Positions 34,538 through 44,839 of a stretch of 64,000 nt of DNA are shown here, one piece after another. Below the pieces are notes generated by a model, which saw nothing but the letters and a program-made list of their open reading frames with translations, had not been told where the DNA came from and ran no database searches. Each line of letters starts with the position of its first letter. Position 1 is the first letter of the stretch. Source of the DNA: Brachycybe producta (lineage: Eukaryota > Arthropoda > Diplopoda > Playtdesmida > Andrognathidae); contig JAUPFP010000001.1 in assembly GCA_036925085.1 (NCBI GenBank), positions 10,295,754 to 10,359,753 on the forward strand. Direction: 5' to 3'. A program made the position numbers and the translations under genes.

Positions 34538-35133
34538 TGTGACACCCTCTGCACATGTGTCAGCGCACACATGTGTGGGGGATGTCGCGACTAGGTCTTC
34601 TGAAGTTTGACCACCCCTTTCTTTGGACGGAAAGGTGGCCCATAAAGACAAGTGTCCAAAAAACGAAAAGGGTTTTCTTTTCATCGGCACATATGGAAAC
34701 AATTAAAGAGAGGAAATTACTTTTCCTCATGTCCAGTGACACTGTACAGGCCTAAATAACTTCTACGAAATCATTTGCATGTTTTGGAGAAATGAATCCA
34801 CAAAAAAAGGAAATATTTTGGGACCAGAGATTGCCATTGGTCAGCATGACCTATGGGCGGCCGCTGGTCATGAGTGGCCCCTCTTAAGGGCCAGAGTATT
34901 AAAACAAGCACGCGAGGTACCTTCGAGAGGACAGTAGGCAAATAGTTGCGGGACCAGAATGTTTTCCTTCTCGCTTTAGGACAGAATATTCTAAAGTACA
35001 AAAATCATCAAAAATCATCTCTTTCATCTCTTACATATTATTTTATATTCTCTTGTAAAATGTTAGTCGCTATAAAATAATATCAGTTTGTATCGCAAAA
35101 AGGAAAGTCGTTTTCTTATTTGTGAAGTCGTCA
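34538..35133 (+). mobile_element. LTR, about 596 bp
   Basis: Starts TGTGACACCCTC, the same first ten bases as the LTR at 51910-52709 read on its minus strand. It ends near AAGTCGTCA, like the other LTR ends here. A TATA-like TATTAAAA is at 34897-34904. Stem-loops include TGGCCC/GGGCCA (34875-34893) and CACATGTG repeats (34552-34575). A gag-like ORF starts 62 bp downstream, so this may be a 5' LTR. The 3' LTR was not found. Confidence 0.6.
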
Positions 35134-35194
35134 CTTTCTCTTTAAAATGTGGGAACTTTGAGTCCCGTACACACGGAACCCAAAACAGATCGAC

Positions 35195-35464
35195 ATGCCA
35201 GGAAGTCCTACTCCTACCCGAGGCGTGACCAACGGCTGCGCATCCAGGTCATCAAGTCGACCTGGATCACCCGGCAGGTCAAAGAGCCCGAGCTCGGAGA
35301 GTGTAGAGCGTCACACGCCCCGGTCTCAACTGGCTGGTACAGGACCAGCCAACCAGCGAAGAGACAGACAAAAAGCCAATCCACAGGCTGGTCTGGGGCC
35401 AGCATCATTACATAATGCAGTTTTGGACATTGGTGACCCTAAGGTAGCCACATTTCATCTAATA
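35195..35464 (+). pseudogene. Gag-like leader fragment, Ser/Pro/Arg-rich
   Basis: ATG at 35195 opens 89 residues dominated by Ser, Pro, Arg and Gly (SRSSSRPGSPGRSKSPSSES). GC content is far above the flanks. The position just after an LTR suggests the start of Gag, but disordered Arg/Ser-rich leaders are not diagnostic. The frame ends where AT-rich DNA resumes, with no capsid domain. Alternative: an unrelated captured exon. Confidence 0.4.
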
Positions 35465-35974
35465 TAATTCATTATTATTTTTTGTTTTCTTTATTGCATG
35501 TGAGGTCTTTGATTGAGGCTTTTGATTGCCAATGTAAATTCTGCTTTATTGTTTACTCATATATAAGAAATGTAACAGATATTAGGCTCATATTTTCAGT
35601 TAGACAATGAGACTCAGGTTCAAATCAATTGGTCTATTTGAATTCATTTTAAATTGGTTGGTTCATTTGAATTTGAAGTATTCACAATTGGTTTTCTGAA
35701 AAAAACGTTTTTTAAAGTCAACTTTATTGGCAGTTTTGAAATATCAGTTAGTAGAGACAAAAGAAAAAGATGAAATATTTAGTTGAGAAGAGCAGTTTTC
35801 AGTTAGTTAAAAGGTTTGAACTAAAAAGACAACTTGTTTTGACCCATCTTGGGTAGTACGAAGTGAAGTTTACCTTATTCTTTTGGTTTTGACTTTGTGA
35901 CTATTGAATTATTTCATGACTATCTATCTATGCATTGTAAAGTGCAACTTTAAAGTTTGTGATGTGAATTTTGA
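35465..35974. other. No gene seen
   Basis: AT-rich DNA between the gag-like leader and the CNPLG-type fragment. Confidence 0.4.
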
Positions 35975-36345
35975 CAGCAATTAAAGGAACTGGAGAACAT
36001 TTTTGCATCTTATTGTCCATGGCCATCTGGCCACATTAATGAAGATGTTTTTGCATATGTCATGCCATTTAGAGTCCCTTGAAGGCTGCTGTCTGATGTC
36101 AATGTAAGAAATGAAGTTATGAGGTCTCACAAGAGCAATGATTTACTATTGCATGATGTTTGTCATGGTGAATTCTTTAAATCTCATCCAATAATGATTG
36201 TACATTATGATGATATTGAAGTTGTCAATCCTTTGGGATCAAAAGTAAAGGTTCATAAATTATCAGTTTTTATTAGAAATTAGCTAATATTCAGCCAGAA
36301 TTGCATTCAAAATTAAGAACCATACAAACAACCAACACAAGCAGT
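35975..36345 (+). pseudogene. CNPLG-type gene fragment, unclassified
   Basis: Fragments in two frames, with YDDIEVVNPLGSKVKVHKL and then, after a frameshift, LANIQPELHSKLRTIQ. The pattern Y-x-D-x-x-E-V-x-N-P-L-G-S-x-x-x-x-H-K is one I recall from a large, poorly described animal protein family that behaves like a repeat. A stop (TGA near 36080) and a frameshift after 36265 show decay. It ends at Ser/Thr-rich low-complexity codons around 36340. Confidence 0.4.
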
Positions 36346-36692
36346 AGAGTTTCAACTACCACTAGTACCACTACTAGCAACAAAAAGTTCACACTAGATG
36401 GCAGCAGCAGGAAGAGTCACATGACCAGCTGGTAGCTGCTAAAGTTGGACATGTCCAACTTCACCAGCCGCTGTTAAAATCACTAGCCCGCTGGAGAAAG
36501 CAGCTGCTAGTGGCAGTTCAGACTATGCTGCTAAAGTGCTACAACCAGCCAGCAGCAACCAGCGGCTGGGAAACCAGCCTAGTGACTGCGCCATTATTAC
36601 CTATAAAAGGCATCTTACAAGTTGACAAACACATCACTAGTCACTTTTGTTTCAAGAAAACAATTCAACTTTTGTTATCTGCTGTTTTTATA
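36346..36692 (+). promoter_or_regulatory. Palindrome and TATA box before hAT copy 2
   Basis: A perfect 16-bp palindrome GTTGGACATGTCCAAC (36444-36459) sits in CAGC/GCTG-rich DNA full of AGCAGCTGCT-like symmetry. A TATAAAAG box follows at 36602-36609, about 85 bp upstream of the ATG at 36693. The palindrome could be a terminal or subterminal repeat of the element. The TATA box could be its own promoter. Confidence 0.5.
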
Positions 36693-37743
36693 ATGGGGAA
36701 AACAGTACATGAACATTTACAAGATATCTGTAAAAAGTATCCAAAGTTAAAGACTGATGGTAAGGTTTTGATGTGTTCTGTCTGTGAAGTTTAAGTGAAA
36801 TGGACATCAACACATGCAGCTCATATTGTGAAAGCACATGTTAGTGGCAAGCACCATAAGGAGAAAAAGATAGCTTCAAATTTTAGGAACCAACAGATAA
36901 CTACTGTATTTGCCAAAACTCAGAATTCTGTTGATGGACAAAACTCTCTGCCAGAAGCTAGTTAAGGCAGACATACCTTTAGCAAAGCTACACTCTCCTG
37001 CTTTTCGAGAGTTGCTTGAGAAGATCAGTGGAAAAGATTGCCTTCACGAAAAACTGTTCGAGACCAACTCCAAAATATCTATGAAAAAACTTTCGATAAG
37101 ATACGGGAAGTTGTCAGTGGAAAAGATATCTTCTTTATTATCGACGAAAGAACAGACATCAAGGTGCGTTTTGTTTGAAATATTTTGTTTAGTGCATTTC
37201 ATGGCAGCTATTCGAAGCCTATGCTGCTTGTGACTCGTTACTTAACTGAGACTAACAACCAGACCATAATACAAACTATAACAGATGCCTGCATGTTTTT
37301 GTATAATGGTCATATTGCCTATTGACAGAGAATACCAAGGCCATTGCTGCTGCTAAAGATGTTCTGCATAACCAAGAGATTCAGTGCAAACTTCTTCAGA
37401 TCACCACATATAAGTTTTTGCCAGAAGCAATCACAAAATTGGGAACTGCAGGCCTTACAGTACAGGAGCAACTCGCTATTCTCGATAGTGTTCAATCACA
37501 TCTTAAAGATGAGCCTCTTTCTAAGCTGAAAAATCTCTGGAAAAGAATCCTGATTTGATCAAATTTACAGATTCTAAAAATGGCTTTAGTCATAAACAGA
37601 AAGTATTGTATGCTCCCCTTGTATCTGTAGATGTTGAGCATTCATTTTCCATCTATAAGGCCATTCTGAGAGAGAATCGCACACAGTTTACCACAGAAAA
37701 CCTTGAAATGTATAATTTTGTGCATTTCAATGCTTTTCTTAAA
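36693..37743 (+). pseudogene. hAT/CGGBP1-like transposase, copy 2
   Basis: ATG at 36693 starts MGKTVHEHLQDICKKYPKLK, then DGKVLMCSVCEV with a CxxC. A stop sits where the finger should continue, and HxxxxH-like residues (HIVKAHVSGKHHKEKK) follow in the next codons. Decayed central pieces (36910-37233, 37322-37558) follow. The end LYAPLVSVDVEHSFSIYKAI matches the C-terminus of copy 1 at 26216-26260. Several frameshifts and stops. Much of the catalytic core is missing compared with copy 1. Confidence 0.65.
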
Positions 37744-37935
37744 TGAATAAGTATGATATTGTGTACTAAATATGCTAGTGTAATTATATCATCCATTAAT
37801 TCATGTGATAGCCTGTTTATCTGTACTTAAGAAATCAATTTGTGAAAAAAATCGCAATTGTTTCACACAAATGACCACTTTTTTCACACAAATCACAACA
37901 CAAATGAAGATCTAAAAATCACACAAATTACCAAC

Positions 37936-40900
37936 CCTATTGATAATCATGATTCTCACCTATCTATCCAGGCTTTGGATTTATTTAAAGAAAATGGGGT
38001 TACAGTTCTTTCATTTCCACCCCATTGTTCACACAAGCTTTCAACCGTTAGACAGGAGTGTATATGGCCCTTTGAAAAAATATGTTAATAGTGCTGCAGA
38101 TGCTTGGATGGTCAATAATCCTAGAAAAATGATGACAATATATGACATTCCAGGAATTGTAAACCTCGCTCTACCGCTTGTTATAACACCAAACAACATC
38201 ATGGCAGGATTTAAAGTCAGTGGCATTTCACCTTTTAATCAGGACATATTTCCAGATTCAGAGTTTGAGGCTGGGTTTGTGATAGATCGCCCTGCACCAG
38301 ATCAAGAAGATGCAAGCCCACAAAGCAGAATTGAAAACTCTCCTTCAGCAGAAGGGATTGTTCCAATTACATAGAGTATTGGATTTGGGATTTGCAGATT
38401 TGGGATTTGATTTGGATTGTGAACAAATGTAGCAGATTTGGATTTTTATGAAATGGAAATGAAAAGATTTGGATTTGATTTAGATTTATTCTGTTTTAAT
38501 AATTTGGATTTGTTAGTTTTATTATTTTGTGTCTTTGTGCTGTACACTTTACAGTTACAATTTACAAGTTAGAAAAACATTTTTTGTACCCTGTACACAT
38601 TGTACAGTGTACAAACTAAGTGTACTAACTTAAGTAGGTCATGCCAACTTCACGCTTCATTGCTTTGTTATGAATCCCCCCATCCTGCCACATCCTGGTT
38701 GAAAACTGAAGAATGTGTACTTTTGAAAAATAACATTTTATTTAGAGTTAGCAGTTTAGAACTTCAAGTTGTTTGTGGTCAGTTTAAGAGTAAAGATGCT
38801 GAAGTTTTTACATAATCAACCAAAAAGAAGAGCAAAATCTGAAATGTGTTCCACTGGACAACCAACTGGAGATTATTTTAATGAATTTTATTTAAACTTT
38901 GTGTGGGAAAGATGGCAAGACAATCGCAATGTGCAAACTGTGTGAGGAAAATGTTGCTTCTACAAAAAATGTTACAACTAATTTTATAAGACATTTGAGA
39001 AGAAAGCATGAAGATGACTATGAATCTTTCAAGTCTAAAAAAAATAAGGAACACACACAAGATATAACAAACTACTGCAAGGAAAAAGGCATTGTATTTC
39101 TAAATCTTCTATTATATTTATGATATTATGAATTTTTGACAGAATATATTCTAATGATAACTTTAATTATGTAATAGTGCAAGAAGTTTCTCCAACACAA
39201 AGTGCAAAAATTGATGAAGCTTTGGCACTCATGATATGTACAGACTTTATGCCAGTAACATTGACAAAAAAGGATGAATTCAGAAACTTCATACAAGTAA
39301 TTTCTCCTGGATATAAAATTCCTTCTTATGAAAAAGTACGAGACACATTAACTCCTAAAGAAAATAAAAAAGTTAAGCACATGATGAATAATGTTTTGCA
39401 TAACATAAAATACGGTGCTATTGAATTGGACATATGGTCATCTAGATCAATAGAAGGGTATTTAGCCATTGTCTGTCATGTGGTCAATGACTTCACTCCT
39501 TTTAGCTTTTTATTGTCATGTAAAATTGTGAAAGGAAGACATACTCATGACACCATATTACATGAGTATGAGGAAACTATAAATCTCTGGAATCTAAATG
39601 CTAAGGTAAAGTAAACTCACTTCTCTTGGTAAAATCTTAATGTATAGTGGTATACTAATGTTTTATATAAATACAGATCATTAGGGTTGTCACAGACAAT
39701 ACATCAAACATGAAAAAAGCATTCAACTCATTGAATGATAATTCTGAAAGTGATACTAGCTTATTTGAAGATAGTGATGAAGAATGTCAGGAGCTTGATC
39801 TGAAGACAGTACTCCGAAGACATGTACCATGTATGGCCCAAACATTACAGCTGGTGATAAAAAATGCAATTGAAAAAGTAAATGAAAAATTTAACAACAA
39901 TTTTGGAATTATTTCAGTAAAATTGAGTATAATCTGGAATGTAAACAAAAAATTCTGTAATGCAGAGAAGTATGGCTGACAATCTCATTTCAAAGGTTGC
40001 AAGACTAGTAAATTCAGTTCGTAAAAGTACTTTGGATACAAAAGCTGTTTTAAAGGCTACTGGAATGCATTTGGAAGCAGCAAATGTTACAAGGTGGAAC
40101 TCACAACTGAAAATGATCAACAGGATGAATGCTGTTCTTCACAAAGATCCAGCCATCCAACAGAAATGAAATGCTTGCAAAAATAATATATTAACTTCAG
40201 TTGATCAGGCAAAGCTAGTCGAATTAGAAAATATTCTATCCCATTTTCAAATAGCAACAGATACCCTACAAAAAGAAAATGAAAGTGTGGGTGAAGCTAT
40301 TCCAGCAATAATGAGCATTGCAATGGAACTTGAAGCTATTGAAAAAAAGTGAATATTTTCAACATGAAAATTTAGTTGCCAAGTTAAAGGAAACACTGAA
40401 TTTAAGATTTTCTTGGATTAAAGAGGACCACTATCTGGTTCTTGGTGCAACATTGGATCCACGATTTAAAATAGAATGGTGTGATGAACACTTGGAAGAA
40501 ACTGTGAAAACAGTTCTACTGAATGAATGTGCTTCAATTACTGGTCATGCAGGGTCTAGACTCTCTAGAGACAATGAATTTGAAACACAACAGCATGGAG
40601 CAACAGACATGGATGGGGTCTGCCCAAAAGCAAAAAAACGCCGATTTGAATTTATTTTTCGGAAAAAAAAGTCCTAAAACAAAACTTCATTTGAAGAAGA
40701 AATAAATAATTTTTGAATGAAGAGGTTGCTGATGATGACATGAGCCCACTTCCTTATTGGAAAACTACTGGAAAAAGGTAAAAAATATGAATATTCAGAG
40801 CTAGTCAATGTATTTATATTTTAATTGTGCTATTTTTTTGCAATTATAGATTTTTGTGCAATGTCTTGTAATGTTGGGTACATTACAAGACATTGCACAA

Positions 40901-42017
40901 AAAGTATTTTGCATTCCTGTCTCATCTGGAAGTGTGGAAAGGGCGTTTTCAACCGCTGGGAATATACTTAGTGAACAACGATCAAATTTAAAACCAAAAA
41001 TATTTGAAAAATTGCTTTTCATTAAAAGTAATTATCATTACCTAGAAAAAATGTAGTAAAAAATAAAATAAAAAAATATTGGATTTGGATTTACAAGATA
41101 ATTTTATGTTTGGATTTAAGAAAATGTATGAAGGTTGGATTTAGATTTGTTCAATGAGGATTTGGATTTGTTCAATAAAGATTTGGATTTGATTGAATCC
41201 AGTGAAATTCACCAAATCTAATACCCTGTGAATACATACACTGAATTTCTTTCAGGACCATCCATAGATGCTGAAGAAATATCAGATTTGACACCTGAAG
41301 AACTAAGACGATTTCCAAAAGCTAGACAATGAAAAGCCACTTTTAGAGTTGGTAAAAACTGAAAATCTGCAATCCTTACAGACACCCCAGTGAAGACTTT
41401 TCTTGCAACTCAAAACCAAGCAAGAAGTAAATCTAAAAAATCTTTATTTAAAAAGGTACAAACAAAAAAAATAAGCACAAAAGTCCTCAAGAAGAAGAAA
41501 CTTCTGACGAAGAAGACACATTTTGTCTAATCTGTTGTGGCAATTATTGCATTATTGGACAGTAAACCAAATTAAAAGTGGGTAAGATGTACTAGTTGTA
41601 AAATATGGGCACATGAAAAATGCACTGGTCGCAACATCAAGTGGTATATTTGCAACAATTGTGATTCTTCAAATGACATGGATGAGCCATGATGCCGAAT
41701 GTTGTTTATTTGAAAGTATTTTGTCAAATGTTTGTTTAAAAAATGTGAAATAGAAATTTTCAATTCAATGCTTTTTTTATGATTTTCAAAACAAATTAAT
41801 ATGGGACAACTTACCCCAACACATGTGACAACTTACCCCTGGACCGGGGCTGGTTGTCACACGTGACAAGACTTGCAAAAAAAATTCAAAAAAAGATCTC
41901 AAGATGTAGCCAAAACATGATATTATTTAGGTATGCATCTAAGTTTTTCTTAGTATTTATCTAAAAATTTAAAAAAAATCAATTCCAAAAAGTGTGACAA
42001 CTAGCCCCGGTCTCCCC
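37936..42017 (+). mobile_element. pogo/jerky-like element, split and 5'-truncated
   Basis: The left part encodes the end of a DDE core (DNHDSHLSIQALDLF, then VTVLSFPPHCSHKL with a one-base frameshift, then LDRSVYGPLKKY) and runs to 38371. It resumes at 41237 with a polar tail. A C-terminal PHD-like finger is encoded at 41580-41692 (CTSCKIWAHEKC, then WYICNNC). Both features are typical of pogo-superfamily transposases of invertebrates. The right end near 42017 reads GGGGAGACCGGGGCTAGTT on the minus strand and is followed by TA. An inverted inner copy of that end lies at about 41842-41866. The 5' two-thirds is missing. A hAT element fills 38372-41228. Confidence 0.8.
38372..41228 (+). mobile_element. 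hAT element nested in pogo, 2.86 kb
   Basis: Ends read (T/C)AGAGTATTGGATTTGG and CAGGGTATTAGATTTGG inward, with subterminal GGATTTGGATTTG repeats at both ends. Imperfect 8-bp flanks caattaca (38364-38371) and tgaataca (41229-41236) are the likely target duplication. Coding pieces: a BED finger (CKLC, then RHLRRKH at about 38935-39007), an intron at 39606-39676 (GTAAAG...ATACAG), VTDNTSNMKKAF, TRWNSQLKMI, and the dimerisation motif SGSVERAFSTAGN at 40926-40964. The usual C-x-x-H is altered (CMAQTLQL has Gln where His is expected). Several stops, so inactive. Confidence 0.85.
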
Positions 42018-42880
42018 TACTGCCTTAAGCTGAGAGTATATGATTTAGACCTGATTCCGTATGGCACTGGGGTCATTATCATTGGTATTTCCTATTGAAC
42101 GCAATTGCAAAGGAGAGAAATAATAACAGGCAAGACAAATGTAGGTTGACAATGTTACTGATTTAATGCCCACAACCATTAAAGTGCAATAAACAGAAGA
42201 GTACAAAGTGGCATTGCTTAGCCACTGGACAATTGAATGAGTTAATTCATATTTCGATAGCAGAAAATTGACCCCAAATCAATCAAAACACGGACTTGGG
42301 CCTGTGTGCACATACACTGGTGCTACAACTGCCAATACTGGAAGAAGGATATGACTTATAAGTAGCATATATAAACTAACCTCTGCATCACGGTGATCAC
42401 TTTTGCATCACCGTAAGTAATGCTCACCAAGAGGTACTAAACTGCTACATTTCAGGCATAATATAATATAAAATCACTGCTGCATCACCTTTAATAAAAG
42501 CAATAAAATGGTGTCAATTGAAGTCTCCCTTCAACCATTATTAAATGTCAATAAATAATATTTTTTTAATGCCTGAATAGCACTTCAACAATAGAGGACA
42601 TTTATGAAAAGCATTAGTTTGCTATATTCAGTTTTATTTTACAAAATATTTTTTTTCGTTATTTATTTTTTTTGTTAAAAATCTTACTGTGTTTTTTCAA
42701 TGTAATCATTTTTTTAAAGTACTTTTTAATTATTTTTTACAACATTAATTAGTTTCTTTGCAGCTTCGGTTCTATATTCGGAAAGAAACAAAAAAAAACA
42801 CAATGTCTTATGAAATTATTTTTTTTATTAACATTTCATTTATCAACATCATAACAAAAATAAAAATACAATGACATTTT
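42018..42880. other. No gene seen
   Basis: AT-rich DNA. A pair of GCATCAC(GG) repeats at 42385 and 42404 and AATAAA-like signals are the only structure. TTTCTTTGCAG at 42755 could be a splice acceptor but no convincing exon follows. Confidence 0.4.
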
Positions 42881-42890
42881 TTTATTAATT

Positions 42891-44232
42891 TCAAATTGTA
42901 TTTTCAAAATGCTGTTCGAATGTTTTAACTTTTTCAATTAAATTGAATATTCTCTGAATTTCTTTTTCCACATTGCATATTCTGAAGGCAGAGACTTCTT
43001 TGTGACTTGTTAGAATTTTAATGTTGTAATTTATCGTATAGATCTCGATGATCCAGATAAGTAAAAACATACAGAAAAACATCAAAAATAAAATAATATA
43101 TTGTAACGAACCACCTTGTGGTGGATAAGATATACCAAAAAGCGGTTGGCTAAGCCGCTTATTTTATCCTGGTTCGGGAGGAAGGGAACAAATTAATCCC
43201 TTTTCCTATTCCTCACAAGTTCTTCCTTGTTGAACTTTTACAGTAAAATGGATCTTTTAGCTGTCTGCTACCCCTCGGGCTTTCGCCCGTTAAAAGCTAG
43301 TTGATCGTGCTGTCCCTTGAAGTTGCATCTAGAAGTGTTGATCCGGGTTTTCACCCGGATCGATGATTCGAGATGAAGATGATTTTAGAACTTTCGTTCT
43401 CTCCATAAGTATAAAAAAAAAAAGACTTGGCAATTTTTAAAGTATACCATTTGTTTATTTACAATTCCATTCTAGTCTTTAAAAAGACTGTTCTCTCTGA
43501 ACAAACTTGAGCATAGATACTGAGAACCATTTCTCAGTATTCTCTGATTGGGTAAAATCGAAATGAAAAACCAAACTGGCCAATCAATTTGATCAAAATA
43601 TAGAAAGATGATTCATCCTATAAAAACAATAATTTTCCAAGAAAAATACAACCCCCATTGACTTAATGCTACTGCTTATCAGCATGATCTTTTTGTATTA
43701 AGGGGTGGGACTGGGAGAGAAAGAGACCCAAGAGGTGACCCAAGACAAGATATTGGCATTGTCAGCTGAGAGAACTAGGTCAATCCTTTGTACATCAGTA
43801 CAGAGGGTTGACAAAGTTGCAGGCCAATTTACAAACAAAAACAAACGATCCACAAAAAACTAAGTGAGCCAGGAGCGCTCCTGGACTGATCGTTTCAATA
43901 TATATATTTAAAAAGTTTACTTACCTTGGGAAATAATAGTACCCATTTCGTGGATGGTTGTTCATCATTTTCTTCAGGTAGTCATCATCTAAGTGCAGTA
44001 TTTTTAAAACATAGCAAGAATCAGTAATTGCTGAAGCTATGAGTCATTGTATTTTGATGATATAATATTTTCCTGGTGATGCGCTGGTTTTCTGATTTTC
44101 TATTTTCAGAAATGTATCTAATAGTTTAGTAAATATTATAGATTTTTCCACAATTTTATCTAGTAAATGCAATGGTTTCATTCCAAAATGGTAACATACA
44201 GGAGAAATATTACATTTTGAAAATCTCGCCAT
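42891..44232 (-). pseudogene. Leftward spliced gene with Polinton-like neighbour
   Basis: ATG at 44232 on the minus strand opens MARFSKCNISPVCYHFGMKP and is Lys/Ile-rich. One TGA interrupts at 44044. The same frame then continues (ILHLDDDYLKKMMNNH, ending YYYFPR) to a strong donor AAG-GTAAGT at 43925/43924. A Lys/Glu-rich 3' exon candidate lies at about 43057-42891, ending in TGA and followed by AATAAA (42886-42881). The intron contains the LTR at 43102-43897. A TATA box is 34 bp upstream. Function unknown. It could be a small gene of the Polinton-like element at 44.5-46.3 kb. Confidence 0.5.
43102..43897 (-). mobile_element. Solo LTR, 796 bp, GNRA-loop hairpins
   Basis: Starts TGTAACGAACC and ends ATCGTTTCA, flanked by ATAT on both sides (AT-rich target, so weak). 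The minus orientation gives TATA-like and AATAAA (43454-43459) signals in order and the family end TTCGTTACA. Three stem-loops have the same loop, TTTC on plus (GAAA in minus-strand RNA): 5-bp stem at 43276-43289, 9-bp stem at 43340-43361, 5-bp stem at 43387-43400. Others: 5 bp at 43111-43124, 9 bp at 43518-43539, 7 bp at 43474-43489, and the perfect palindrome CCAGGAGCGCTCCTGG at 43869-43884. Confidence 0.75.
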
Positions 44233-44464
44233 TTTTAAATGAGATCAATGTGAAAAAATGTTTGGTTTTTATAGCAAATTCAATTGTTATATATGTCATA
44301 AATGCTATTAATGAAAACATTACAATAGCAGTCATTGTTATATAAGAATTAATTATTTTCAAAATGATGTTTTCAAGTAGTTATTATTTAGACAATCTTT
44401 TCTTTAGACAGTATAAAAATGTCACAGCATTTATCAGTATTTAACAGAAAAGTTTATTTTCAAA
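44233..44464. promoter_or_regulatory. Bidirectional promoter, two TATA boxes
   Basis: A minus-strand TATAAAAA (44273-44266) lies 34 bp before the leftward ATG at 44232. A plus-strand TATAAAAA (44412-44419) lies about 46 bp before the rightward ATG at 44465. The boxes are about 140 bp apart and face away from each other. The leaders would be very short. Divergent compact promoters like this are common in virus-like elements. Confidence 0.55.
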
Positions 44465-44811
44465 ATGTTTGAAACATTTGTTGAATTTTTTGCAGAAAAA
44501 GAAAAAAAAAACATGGACTTTTGTGATACCATAGGTATGAATTCAAAATTTTCAAAAAAGAATACATTTCTATTGTTATTTATGACGTAATTTATTAGTA
44601 GATCTCATAGTTTCAAAAGAAGTACCTAAAAACACCAGAAAGCAGACACCTAGGAAGTACCAGCCGAAAAAAAACCACACCAGAGCAGATTCCTACTGAA
44701 ACTGAAAGTGATACAGACAGTGAAACCGATGTTTACAGTGAGCCTCCGAAGAAGAAAAGAGCAACAAAACGCAAGACTGATGCCGGCCCATTAAAAAAAA
44801 TGATGACCTGA
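44465..44811 (+). CDS. Small acidic/basic protein, spliced, unidentified
   Basis: ATG at 44465 starts MFETFVEFFAEKEKK. A donor ATAG-GTATGA at 44535 and an acceptor CACCAG at 44638 join in frame. Exon 2 encodes an acidic stretch (TETESDTDSETD) followed by a nuclear-localisation-like PPKKKRATKRK and TGA at 44809. The predicted product is about 80 residues. It may be a separate small gene or the N-terminus of the DNA polymerase downstream whose frame is now broken. The acceptor is weak. Confidence 0.4.
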
Positions 44812-44839
44812 TCAGTAAGTGGATCGACAGATCACTTAA

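Noticed and set aside
35195..35464. Splicing-factor-like SR protein
   Set aside because: Ser/Arg-rich but no RNA-recognition motif, and it sits directly behind an LTR, so a gag-like leader is more likely.
43102..43897. Hammerhead ribozyme in the hairpin-rich LTR
   Set aside because: On the minus strand CTGATG is present near 43792 but the needed core (CTGANGA with GAAAC and a matching helix) is not.
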